DNA of 64,000 nucleotides from Cinnamomum chago (lineage: Eukaryota > Streptophyta > Magnoliopsida > Laurales > Lauraceae), in the NCBI GenBank assembly GCA_038049695.1, contig CP142453.1:3192501-3256500 (forward strand). The letters run 5' to 3'. A program made the translations under genes and the position numbers. Positions 54,065-64,000 of this stretch are shown in pieces. The notes under the pieces are model-generated. The model worked only from the letters and a program-made list of their open reading frames with translations. It searched no databases and was not told the DNA's origin. Each line of letters begins with the position of its first letter. The stretch's first letter is position 1.

Positions 54065-57000
54065 TCATAATCCGGTATTGGGATTGTTTCCTGCAAGGAT
54101 GAGAGATATCTCGAGCCCTCGGCTGAATGCCTGATTAAACAAGAGACGGGTTTGGAAAGTTGAGATGAATGGGAACCATGAGAATATGGCTATGGGAATG
54201 AAGATGAGCATCCCCATTCCAGCATCATAAAGACGAGCAATGGAACGGATGGATTTCCACAATCCAATCTTCTTCATCAATGGCTTCCATGCTGACGCAA
54301 TCTGAATCACAATAGTCTACTAGTTAGCAAGACATGGAAGATCAATCACCAATAATATGAAGAAAATGCAAGGATTCATGGACTACCTGATGAATGGAGT
54401 TGATAATCATAGCAAATGTGCGCATGCCAGAATCTAAAATGGGATTTTATTCTTTTAATGTATAAGGATATTGCTATTGACATCAAAGGACATTCACAGA
54501 TGTTCATCGCTGTTTTGAGAGAGCCATCGAAAAATAGAGTGCAATATGGAACTAAGGCAAAAGCCATACAATAGTCATTATTATCAAGTGTGCTCAAATA
54601 AATAAGGGTCCAGTGTGCCTTTTTAGTGCAAATCAACTCCAACAGTAAACTCAGACGTCAGATGTTGCCCTATATATATTTCTCATGCTCATTGCCTATG
54701 ATACCCAGATACTTGTACATGCGCCACGTATTTGTATCGGAGCGATACAACACTTGTATTGATACCCAATACCACACCGAAACTTCTAGGGTATAAGTTT
54801 AGCTTATCCTACTTATTGAGTTCATTATTTCATACTAATGTTTTTTTTTTTTTAACCTAGGGTATCTCCCACCCAGCCCAATCCAATCCAAGAGCCTTTG
54901 GCCTTGAGCATGAGGGACATTCGATTCTTTACAACCAAGAACTAATCCCTAAGAGAACATGCAAACCCTCCTATTCACATGCCTTGGGTAAAGAAACATA
55001 AAGTTCTCAACATAAAAAATGTTAGAAAGACAAGGATATGGAGATCATGGATATGATTCTGCACTTCTAAAATCTAGGACATGGATACAGATATGGGTGT
55101 CCTAATATTTTCTTTAGATCACTTTTGATTGTTTATGTTTCTTTCTTACATTTTTTATGTTGGGAACTTTATGTTTCTTTCTAACACCCATATCTGTATC
55201 CGTGACCTAGATCTTAAAAATGCAGATGCAGTCATATCCACGATCTCCGTGTCTGTGCCCGTACTCATACCTGTACCTGGGCATCATAGATCATTGTTGC
55301 TGCCCCTACGTTTGTGTAATGAGAGGATTCAACCCTAGAGAGGAATCCTTTCTAACCTCATAGGAAATTAAAATCCTCACTACTGCAGAAAATCAGTTCA
55401 ATATATTCCTTCTCTGCACAAAAAACTGTCGACCCAAGCCGAGGAGAGTTGATGCAGTATGGAAGCCCAAGGGCCTAGCCATCCAACCCAGTCGATTGGG
55501 TTCAGCCCGCAGGCCCAATTGGCCAAAGAGCTACGGTGGTATACTATTTTTATCTTAGGTTTATTTGATTAAGGAATTGCTTCTAATTCTATAGTTAATT
55601 AGGATTCATAGATTTCTATTTAGGATTCTTAATAGCAAAGAATATTGCTCTATATATAGAGGAGCCCTTCATTGTATTTGATATGCTTCTTTCAATTGAT
55701 AATAAGATTTGAGAGTTCCTCGTGAGTTTATGCGTTGTCTTGTGGCCTTGTTTGTGCCCTAGTGGTGGGTATCCATCTTGGATTCAATCAATCCCTCAAG
55801 AGGTTGATCTAACGCATCGATCACGGATCTTGGCTGCGCCAATTTGTAAGTCATTCTTGCAAACAGCGAGGTCATTATTCTAAAGAATGTCCACACAGAA
55901 ATCTGCATTGTGAAGGTGAACCTTATGATGATGAACAGTACGATGAAGAAATTGAGATGGAGCAACCTGAGGCACAACCTCCAACAGAACCAGAATCACC
56001 ACTTGAGGTATTCACAACTGATGATGATAACCCGTTGCTTTTCCTTCACCGGTGTCTATTCGTTGCAGATGGTATCGAAGAAGACGATGAAAACCAAGCT
56101 CCAATTTTCAGAATAAGACTCACTTGTAAAGGAAGAGCTTGCATAGCCATCATTGATGGTGGAAGTGCTATGAGTGTCATATTTAAAGAAGCAGTTCATA
56201 AACTTCAGTTGCCAACTATAAAGCACCCGACGCCTTACAGAGTTGCATGGGTAGATGATTATTTGATTCTCATCAACCGACAGTGCATTGTTCCCTTGAA
56301 GATGGGCTCATATGAAGATAATGTCAAGTGTGATACTATTCCGATGAATGTTGCCCACATCTTATTTGGTAGGCCTTGGCTGAAACGCTTGAAGGTCATC
56401 ACCGATCTTGCGGATAACGCCTACATAACACCTACACCTTCAAATGGAATGGATGCCGAATTCAATTGAAGCCCATAGAGACTCCGTTCTGTGCAAAGCA
56501 TGCCACTCCTATTGCATCTCCCCACATTCTCACCATGCGCAAATTTGAAGTTGAAAGTAAAGAGCAATGTGTGATGTATGCTTTGGTTACCAAACAGGTG
56601 ACCGAATCAAATGAAAACTCAAAGCCATCAACTCCACAAGAGGTACAACCATTTGCTCAATGAATTTTCTGATTTAATTCCCGATGAGCTTCCAAATGAA
56701 TTGCCGCCAATGCGAGACATACAACATGCAATAGATCTAACTCCTGGAACATCTCCCCCTAATCTTCGGGCTTATCGGATGAGCCCATCCTAACATGCTG
56801 AAATGAAGAAACAAGTCGATGATCTGTCACACCGGAGATATATTCGGAAAAGCCTAAGTCCATGTGCCGTACCCACTCTCCTCACACCAAAGGATGGAAG
56901 ATGGCATATGTACGTGGATAGTCGTGCCATCAACAAAATCACTGTAAAGTATCGCCTCCCTATCCCTAGACTTGATGACATGCTTGATCTTATGACTAGT

Positions 57001-60000
57001 GCTTCTATATTTTTGGAGATTGATCTTCGTGGTGGATATCATCGAATCAGAATTAGGCCAGGTGATGAATGGAAGACAACCTTTAAAACTAAATATGGTC
57101 TTGATGAATGGCTGGTTATGCCATTTGGTCTTTTTAATGCTCTTAGCACATTCATGCGTGTTATGAATCAATTGTTGAAACCGTTTATTGGAAAGTTCAT
57201 TGTTGTCTACTTGGATGATATTTGATTTACAACAAATTCAAAAGGGAGCATCTTGATCACTTGAAGAGCATATTTCAACTTCTTCGCCGGGAACGCTTCT
57301 ATGTTAATATGAAGAAGTGTACTTTTATGAGCAATTCTGTGATTTTTCTTGGCTTTGTTGTCTCTTCTAAGGGTATTGAAGTGGATCCATCCAAGGTTCA
57401 AGCTATCATCGATTGGCCTATTCCGACAACTCTCACTGAAGTTCGTAGTTTCCACGGACATGCTACTTTCTATAAAAGGTTCATTCAAGATTTTAGCAGT
57501 ATTATGACTCCCATCACTGATTGTATGAAAAAGGGAGAATTTAAATGGACAAGTGCAGCAACTAGAGCATTTAGAGAAATCAAGCGCAAGATTACGAAAG
57601 CCCTTGTCTTACGACTTCCAGATTTTGACAAAGTCTTTGAAGTTGCTTGTGATGCTTCTCATATCGGCATTGGAGTTCTAAGCCAAGAAGGTCACCCGGT
57701 CGCATTTTTCAACAAAAAGCTCCTCGATGCCAATGGCCGATATTCTATCGATGATCTGGAATTCCATGCTGTCGGATAAGCATTGAGACAAATTAGCTCA
57801 ATTATTCTTTGCTGTCTGTCTTTATGGCCTTCCCAAGACAATCGCTCAGATCATGACACCAAATTTATGAGTTACTTCTGGAAGACTTTGTGGATGACAA
57901 GAAAGACAAAGCTTCACTTCTCTACTGCTTATCATCCGCAGACTAATGGACAAACGGAAGTTGTCAATAGAAGCCTTGGACAACTGTTATGATGCATTGT
58001 ACATGATCATATCACCACATGGGATCAAGTTCAACCTATGGCTGAATTTGCTTACAACAATTCAGGCAATCGTTTAACAGGCATCACACTCTTTGAAGCA
58101 GTCACAGGTGTTTGACCGCGCTTGACTATTGATCTTGTCCTATTGCCTCTTGAAGTGCGTCCTTGTGCTGAAGCAGATAACTTCATCAAACACATGCAAC
58201 AAATACATGATAAAGTTCGACGACATATTGCCGCAAGCAATGACAGTTACAAGGCTCATGCAAACAAACGTCGTCGTTTCCTCGAGTTTTCTAAAGGTGA
58301 CATGGTTATGGTTCGTATTCATCCGAAAAGGTTACTGCCAGGCGCTAACAAGAAGTTGCATCTAAGAAATACAAGTCCATTCAAAGTGTTGAAGAAGCTC
58401 AGTACCAATGCATATACTCTCAAGTTACCATCAAATATTGGTATCAGTCCCACGTTCAATGTTGCATATCTCACTTTCTATCGTGGGCATGATAATGAGG
58501 ACGATTCTAAAGAACAACTCATCACCTTACCGGATGCTCCTCCACCGATAGATAAAATCAATGACGTTCTTGATGATCAAATTGTTTCTACTCGTTGCAG
58601 AGGATTTCATAAGTTCCTTGTCTGTTGGCAAAACCGGCCCATCTCCGATGCTACATGAATTACTACTAACGACTTCCAGCGTCTGAATCCAAATCTTTAA
58701 GAACGTTATCAAGTTATTAATTCGCCGGAGTCGAGTTCTACCAAGCCGGGAAGATTTGATGCAGTATGGAAGCCCAAGAAGGTCCCTGGGCCCATATGAT
58801 GGACCCAGCCATCCAACCCAGTCTATTGGGTTCAGCCCACAGGCCCAATTGGAGGAAGAACTACTGTGGCATACTATTTTTATCTTAGGTTTATTTGATT
58901 AAGGAATTGTTTCTAATTCTATTGTTAATTAGGATTAGTAGCTTTCTATTTAGGATTCTTAGTAGCAAAGAATACCGCTCTATATATAAAGGAGCCCTTC
59001 ATTGTATTTGATATGTTTCTTTCAATTGATAATATGATTTGAGAGTTCCTCGTGAGTTTATGGGTTGTTTTACGGTCTTGTTTGTACCCTAGTGGCCGGT
59101 ATCCATCTTGGATTCGATCAATTCCTCAGGAGGTTGATCTAACGCATCGATCGCAGATCTTAGCTGCGCCAGAACCTCAATCCATTAGGGAAAATTCTCT
59201 TAATTTCCAAAACTGATTCTAATTTTCTCCAACACTCATATATATAGGAAAACAAACATTAAAATTAAAGACTCCTATAGAAACTAGGAAGCTAATCCTA
59301 ATTACAACTCATTAAGAAGTAAATAAAGAAACATGATCTCTTTGGGTCAATTTCATCTCATTAAAGAAGTAAATAAAGAAAAAAGATCTCTTTGCGTCCT
59401 ACATGTGGGCCACAGTCATGGTTGCATCGGTCTACAGGCCATTTGCATCAATAAAGTAGTTATAGGTGATGAATAGAGTGAAGTTGAAGCATTATAGATG
59501 TTTTCGAGATGAGAATTTGTCATTGAAGATTCGAGAAAGTTAAAATATTTCTTAAGCACTGAAGTTGCTCGATTGCACATGGGTACTTTTATAAATCAAA
59601 GGAAATGCGTCATCTTGGATTAACTTCGAGAAACCGGTCAATTAGGGGCCTTTCCCATAGATAGTCCTATCAAGCAGAATCTGAGCCTTCGATTACATTG
59701 TAGCGATCTACTACTTGATCCATGCTCTTAGCAGCGTTGGGGTAGTAAACTCTATGATGCACGGATACTTCAAAATGGGCAACGTATCGTATCCGATACT
59801 TCACTTTCTACATGTAAAATTCGTGTCCCCACCATGACTATGGCGTGTCCCTGCCGTATCTGGGCATCATAGAGTAAACTAGTATTGTTCTACAGTGACC
59901 TCGTTATATGGAAAAGTAAGAAACAACATTTGATGGCTAGATCAAGTGCAAAATCTGAATATCAGTCATGTTTCATGGAGTTTTGAGTTTTTGACTCTTA

Positions 60001-62828
60001 AAAATTTGTCGATAGAGTTAAAAGTAGGGGTATCTCTTGCAATAAAAGCTCATTGTGATAACAGGCTGCTATTCACATCTCTTCAATCCAATTTATGATG
60101 CCTAGTTTTGATGAATAGTTTTAGTAAGATGGGACCCCTGTAATAGTTATGTTACAATCATGGTTTCTATTTTTTTCCTCTCAACAAAGTAATATCCAGC
60201 TGTGGGTTTGAGCAGGAAAACAAATTTAACCTAATAAATAAAAAGAAGAAATATAACTATTTATAGAAGAACGATGAAAAACTCACAGAAAGAATTCCCC
60301 ATCCGGTGGGAACAAATGCCAAGATGCATGCAAAGATATCCGGCAGGGATAGAGCTGTTGCAACAACTGCAACTGCTAAACCCGTTATTACCAGCATGAA
60401 GGAGATGCCCTGGATAAAGCGCAGCACCAGCTGGAAATTCACAGATGCCTTTTGGCTGAAAGTGAATACCTGAAATTTCAGATGCGTGACAGGGAAGTAT
60501 GTTTAAAAGTCAACATAAAAAAGAGGGTCGCATTTAAATGCCATTGTGTATGGGGGGATTGCAGTGTGTACGGACCTTGAAAAGTATTATTAGCACAGCT
60601 AGCACAATCCAAGATAGGCCATACACCTGCATGTAAAAATAATGCTCAGTAAAGGACTGATTTCAGCTCAAAAGAAATCTTCTAGGGTCACAATTGCAAC
60701 ACATTGCTACCTCCTTCATTTCAAGCCCGATGCACTATGAGATTTAATATGGGGTACTAAATTGATTACAAACAGAAACCTTCAGATAAACGACCACGAA
60801 CAAAAAGTATTTCCTATATCACATCCAATGACATTGTAAATGCATTATTACCCCAAAATATAGTTATCAGAATCCTACGATTCATATCCCGAATCTTAAG
60901 AGAAATGATTCGTATTTATGTAATGAATCCCATTTATAAATGAATCTTAGGATTCATGTATGAATCCTACGATTCGATACTCGTTTTATTGAATCTTATG
61001 ATTCAAGCGATTCGACTAAGCGAGAATGGCTATTATAGCCAATAGCTAATATTAATAACTTATTACCTTTTTTCTTTCTTTATTCTCTATTTCTTTTATT
61101 GCTTGATTTTTAAAAGGTTATTTAGTAGTTAACGAAACCTTGTAAGAGTTTTTTATGGCTTTGATAAGGTTTTAAAGATGAATAAAGAACATGCATTTAA
61201 CTAAAGCATTCGACTATCCGTATGGTGCTTGTTTATATCTTCTTCTTTTAATCTATTTTGGTTTTTTTTCTTCATGAACGCTTTCTTAACTTTAAGAGAT
61301 ATCTTATCGTGTAAGATTAATGGTTTGGATTTTATTTTATTTTATTTTTATATTCTGATTTAAAGATAATAAAAAATCTATATTGATGTTTTAAACTTAT
61401 TTAACTATTTACACATCGTTTATTTCATATGTATATATGTAATAATATATGTCATGATGTTTTTGATATGATTGTATGATAGACTTTTTATTATGTTTAT
61501 ACTACTATAAATGGAAAAATGGATGGTTATGAATAAATACTTTTTGCGTTTTCTTTTAATTTTTAAATATTTTTCAATTTTATTAGAAAAATAAAAAATC
61601 CTACACGATACAATTCACGATTCGATTCGATTTATGGGTATGAATGATTTGCGATACGATTCCAATTTTGAAAACTATGCCCCAAAATACAAATTGAGAA
61701 ATGACTACCTGAATTAACAAAAATGATACTAGAAAGGTAGTCTCACACTTCCCCCTTTCCCGCATTTGGCAATTCGGTCAGGTTGATAGCAGTAAGTAGG
61801 AATTGTAGTCCAACCTGCATCCACCCCGTTTTTACTTCAAGCTGACTCAACTTGTCAACCCTTTTAACCAGACCCAATCTGTGTAGTATCGGCCCAAACT
61901 CTATATCAAATATTATTTAAGGCAATATTTTGGTTAAATTGCATGCCAAGAAAAGTCCAACGCTAACTTGCCTTGTTCCATATAAAATAAGATTTATACC
62001 AAGTAGTAAGTACCAAAATATTAAACCATCAAATTGTTTAAATAGGTTTAGATATTGCAGGCCCCAACATAGCTGGGACAAGGCTGAACTTTTTTTGGGT
62101 TCGGGGGTTTCTATTATAGTTTTTGGTACCTCTCTGTGGGTGTGCACGTGTTGAATCTGTGTGAATTAACTAATAATCATGTCCGCTTAGAGTTTAGATA
62201 GGCCCGTACTTGTAGTTGGTGGGAATTTGGATTGTGTGGTCCTATTGGCTATAGACCCGTAATCATGGTATGGCGTTGGTATGTGAAATACTATATAAAG
62301 TTTGTGACACAGATGCCATTGATCATGGTAAGATGATTTCAGACTTATAATCCAATAAAATGTCAGAAGGAAAAAAGTTCTAACAAAAATGAACACCCAA
62401 ATAATGGACGATTTTCTCCTGCACACCTGTGCACTGCACATCCATACTGTTCATCATGCGGGATCCGATGAAATTGAAGGGGGTCCCTCCTTTGGCGATG
62501 GTCTGGATGGGCACAACCGCAGGTGTGTGCAGGAGAAAATTCTCCCCAAAATAATTGCAGGTAAGGACCTAAGTACCATGCTAATGCAACAACAGCCACA
62601 ATTCTAAAAAATAAACCTGCCAAAGTCAATGAGAATTCATAAATTTCAAACTGTTCTCTCTCTGCGGTCAATTTTCAACAAATACAACGAAAAATATGTT
62701 AAAGAGCAAATGTAATGGGAAACCTGTAATAGGACAATTGAAATAATAAACTAAGTATGGTGCCTGAATAGGCAGTAAAAGTAGTCAAAATATCATTATA
62801 ACAAATAAAATTAACCTTGTCCAATGAG

Positions 62829-62862
<34 letters not shown>

Positions 62863-62985
62863 CACCGTCAATGACGTATCTGTCCCAGTTAAATGGAGCT
62901 TGTACACAACACCGTACTGGAAAATAAAAAATCTGAGACTCAGGATAGTCTCCAATATCCTTCCTCTCAGCGTACGAATATGTGC
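54065..62985 (-). CDS. CALS: Callose synthase (glucan synthase-like), C-terminal part only
   Basis: Four minus-strand exons are in view: 62985-62866, 60626-60576, 60469-60287 and 54301-54065, all phase 0, giving the last 196 residues. The enzyme is a plasma-membrane 1,3-beta-glucan synthase using UDP-glucose for callose at plates, plasmodesmata and pollen. The part seen holds [19 protein letters not shown], several membrane helices, [24 protein letters not shown] and [20 protein letters not shown], and ends AGNNPNTGL. The ending and the motifs fit the CALS9/CALS10 (GSL10/GSL8) branch, which is inference. The final intron is 5,985 bp and carries a gypsy element and two MITEs. The intron between 62,865 and 60,627 carries a MULE-like element. 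The gene continues past base 64,000. Confidence 0.92.
54696..55289. mobile_element. hAT-like MITE related to the 121-bp element
   Basis: It begins CTATGATACCCAGATAC and ends ACCTGGGCATCATAG, the same ends as the 121-bp element at 59,752. Flanks CTCATTGC and ATCATTGT share six of eight bases, fitting an eroded 8-bp target duplication. Its interior has a T tract and an inserted sequence. Confidence 0.6.
55450..55841 (+). repeat. 5' LTR of the gypsy element
   Basis: 392 bp, beginning TGATGCAG and ending GCGCCA. CTCTATATATAGAGG at about 55,648 is a likely TATA region. No primer-binding site follows; the next bases already encode the gag zinc knuckle. Confidence 0.9.
58757..59171 (+). repeat. 3' LTR of the gypsy element
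   Basis: 415 bp, matching the 5' LTR apart from an extra ~25 bp near 58,780-58,805 and scattered substitutions. A purine-rich GCCGGGAAGAT lies just before it and may be the polypurine tract. Confidence 0.9.
59752..59872. mobile_element. 121-bp hAT-like MITE with perfect 8-bp TSD
   Basis: AGTAAACT flanks the element on both sides (59,744-59,751 and 59,873-59,880). It begins CTATGATGCACGGATAC and ends GTATCTGGGCATCATAG, near-perfect inverted ends. It is in the last intron of the callose synthase gene. Related ends occur at 54,696, 55,289, 4,893 and 63,711. Confidence 0.85.
60861..61679. mobile_element. MULE-like element (819 bp, 10-bp TSD)
   Basis: CCCCAAAATA occurs at 60,851-60,860 and 61,680-61,689. 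The inner ends TAGTTATCAGAATC and (reverse complement) CATAGTTTTCAAAATTG are degenerate inverted repeats. A 9-10-bp duplication is typical of Mutator-like elements. The left end has several GAATCCTACGATTC-like motifs. No transposase is encoded. It lies in a callose synthase intron. Confidence 0.75.
62050..62100 (+). mobile_element. RTE-LINE tail fragment
   Basis: GGCCCCAACATAGCTGGGACAAGGCTG is the reverse complement of the conserved 3' tail of the LINE at 22.8 kb. It is in a callose synthase intron. Confidence 0.45.
62406..62544. mobile_element. Small inverted-repeat MITE
   Basis: GATTTTCTCCTGCACACCTG near the left end is mirrored by CAGGTGTGTGCAGGAGAAAAT near the right end. CCCAAATAAT before and CCCAAAATAAT after suggest an imperfect 10-bp duplication. 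Confidence 0.6.
62828..62863. repeat. (TA)n(GA)n microsatellite at a splice site
   Basis: ATATAT repeats turn into AGAGAG repeats right up to the donor of the callose synthase exon that ends at 62,866. On the transcript strand the intron begins GTGCTCTCTCTC and goes on as (TA)n. Confidence 0.85.
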
Positions 62986-63431
62986 CTGCACATGTGATAT
63001 TTTACTACAGGAACAGAGAACATATGCAGACAAAAAGATATAATAGAATTAAGCATCCTCAGCACATTGATGGAACAAAATGAAATCATGAAACAATTTA
63101 TTAGTAAAAATCAAGTAAAGATTTTTTCCAAGATACCTACTTTGAAACATCTAAAAGTAAACAGCATTAACAGAGAGACATTAAAGTGTGACTAAGCATC
63201 TATTATCATCATATTCAACAAAAAGACATGGCTGAAGAGATGAACCTAGAAGTGAAGCACAACAAAGACTTTCTACTAGAAAGAGGCAAGACGCCCAACA
63301 CCTTCGAGAGTAAGTGCACTGACAGGGAAGAGTGTCGAGTTAGTGGATGAAGAGGGGGGATAGATAGCTATGAAATCTAGGAATACATGTAAAATGTAGC
63401 CCCCTGTAGAAGAAGAGCTTCCTGCTGTCAG

Positions 63432-63496
<65 letters not shown>

Positions 63497-64000
63497 GAGA
63501 AATTTTGGGTACAAAATTAGGGAAAGTTTTTAGAGGCGAGTTAGGGTTCAAAAGGACATAAATTTAATGAAAAAACATAAGAGATTCAGAGAGTTATGAG
63601 TTGGAGATGTACTGGACTTGGTTTAGAGGGTTTAGATAGGTTTCAGGACTGAGAAGAACGAGTTTTTGAAGGGTGATGAAATTGAATTTAAAAAATAGAG
63701 AAATGAAGAATATGATGCCCAGATATGGACACGAGTACGGGCACAGATATGGGTACGGCATTTAAAAAAAATATATACATGTAAATATTTGATTAGGAAT
63801 TTATTTTAGGTGGAACACTATTTTATTTCAATTTAGGGCTCAAACAATGCAAAGCCCACTATATGGATCAAATTTTTGATAAGATGGGCCTCACTAGACA
63901 ACTAGACAATAGCTCAACATAGAAAAAAAAAGAAAACAAAACAAAAGTGGGCCTCTGACTGACTGGCCCAATAACCCAACATTAAAAAAGAAAGAAAAAA
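62986..64000. other. Callose synthase intron, continuing beyond the window
   Basis: No further callose synthase exon was found on the minus strand up to base 64,000. The tract holds a palindromic microsatellite and, from 63,711, the left end of another CTATGATGC-type MITE (ATGATGCCCAGATATGG). Confidence 0.5.
63433..63499. repeat. Palindromic (TC)n(TA)n(GA)n microsatellite
   Basis: About 22 bases of TC repeats, 26 of TA repeats and 20 of GA repeats in a row make one almost perfect palindrome of 67 bp. Confidence 0.92.

Larger units (their letters stand above)
55450..59171 (+). mobile_element. Defective Ty3/gypsy LTR retrotransposon
   Basis: Long terminal repeats at 55450-55841 and 58757-59171 start TGATGCAGTATGG and end GCTGCGCCA. 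By eye they differ at about 30 of 390 aligned bases plus a 25-bp indel, so the insertion is old. Between them, on the plus strand, come a gag zinc-knuckle remnant (55,858-55,890), protease (IIDGGSAMS near 56,145), reverse transcriptase with YLDD (57,208-57,221), RNase H, the end of integrase ([18 protein letters not shown]) and a chromodomain-like tail. Stops and shifts interrupt it near 56,469, 56,663, 56,793, 57,225, 57,779 and 58,658. Most of gag and the middle of integrase are missing. It is antisense to the callose synthase gene. Confidence 0.92.

Noticed and set aside
63229-63351. 40-codon plus-strand frame starting MAEEMNLEV
   Set aside because: Short, no family resemblance, inside a presumed callose synthase intron on the other strand.

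Overview
The window looks like nuclear DNA from a flowering plant. It is AT-rich, its genes have long GT-AG introns, and it contains a vacuum of bacterial signals but many plant elements: a plant actin gene with a leader intron, a calcium-dependent protein kinase, a callose synthase, a R-R-type MYB factor and a LIN/CERBERUS-type U-box E3 ligase. The protein sequences fit a non-grass angiosperm (magnoliid or early eudicot is my guess), but nothing seen here fixes the species.

Layout: 1-10.7 kb is gene-poor and holds three SINE copies and a hAT-like MITE. 10,708-13,639 (+) is a two-exon SHAQKYF-type MYB gene. 13.6-18.4 kb is packed with MITEs, including an 868-bp PIF/Harbinger-like element with an internal triplication and a 0.34-kb foldback element. 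19,198-24,894 (+) is a seven-exon, 554-residue calcium-dependent protein kinase with an RTE-type LINE fragment in its fifth intron. 27,543-35,589 (-) is an eight-exon U-box/ARM-like E3 ligase of 1,172 residues that ends just where relatives go on into WD40 repeats. 38,702-42,124 (-) is a three-exon gene for a small conserved protein of unknown role. 48,565-51,579 (+) is a complete four-exon actin (377 residues) with a 2.07-kb leader intron. 54,065-62,985 (-) is the 3' end of a callose synthase gene whose last intron carries a decayed Ty3/gypsy retrotransposon of 3.7 kb; the rest of that gene lies beyond base 64,000.

The genes do not form one pathway. Two are linked to cell signalling and turnover (kinase, E3 ligase), two to cytoskeleton and cell wall (actin, callose synthase), one to transcription. 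All exon joins given were checked for GT/AG ends and for reading phase; each complete gene sums to an exact number of codons.

I did not find a clear new biological system. The most unusual items are the missing WD40 part of the U-box gene, a 130-bp duplication of its exon-1 3' end with a destroyed splice donor, a LTR fused directly to a gag zinc knuckle, and several transposons whose target-site duplications can be read directly.
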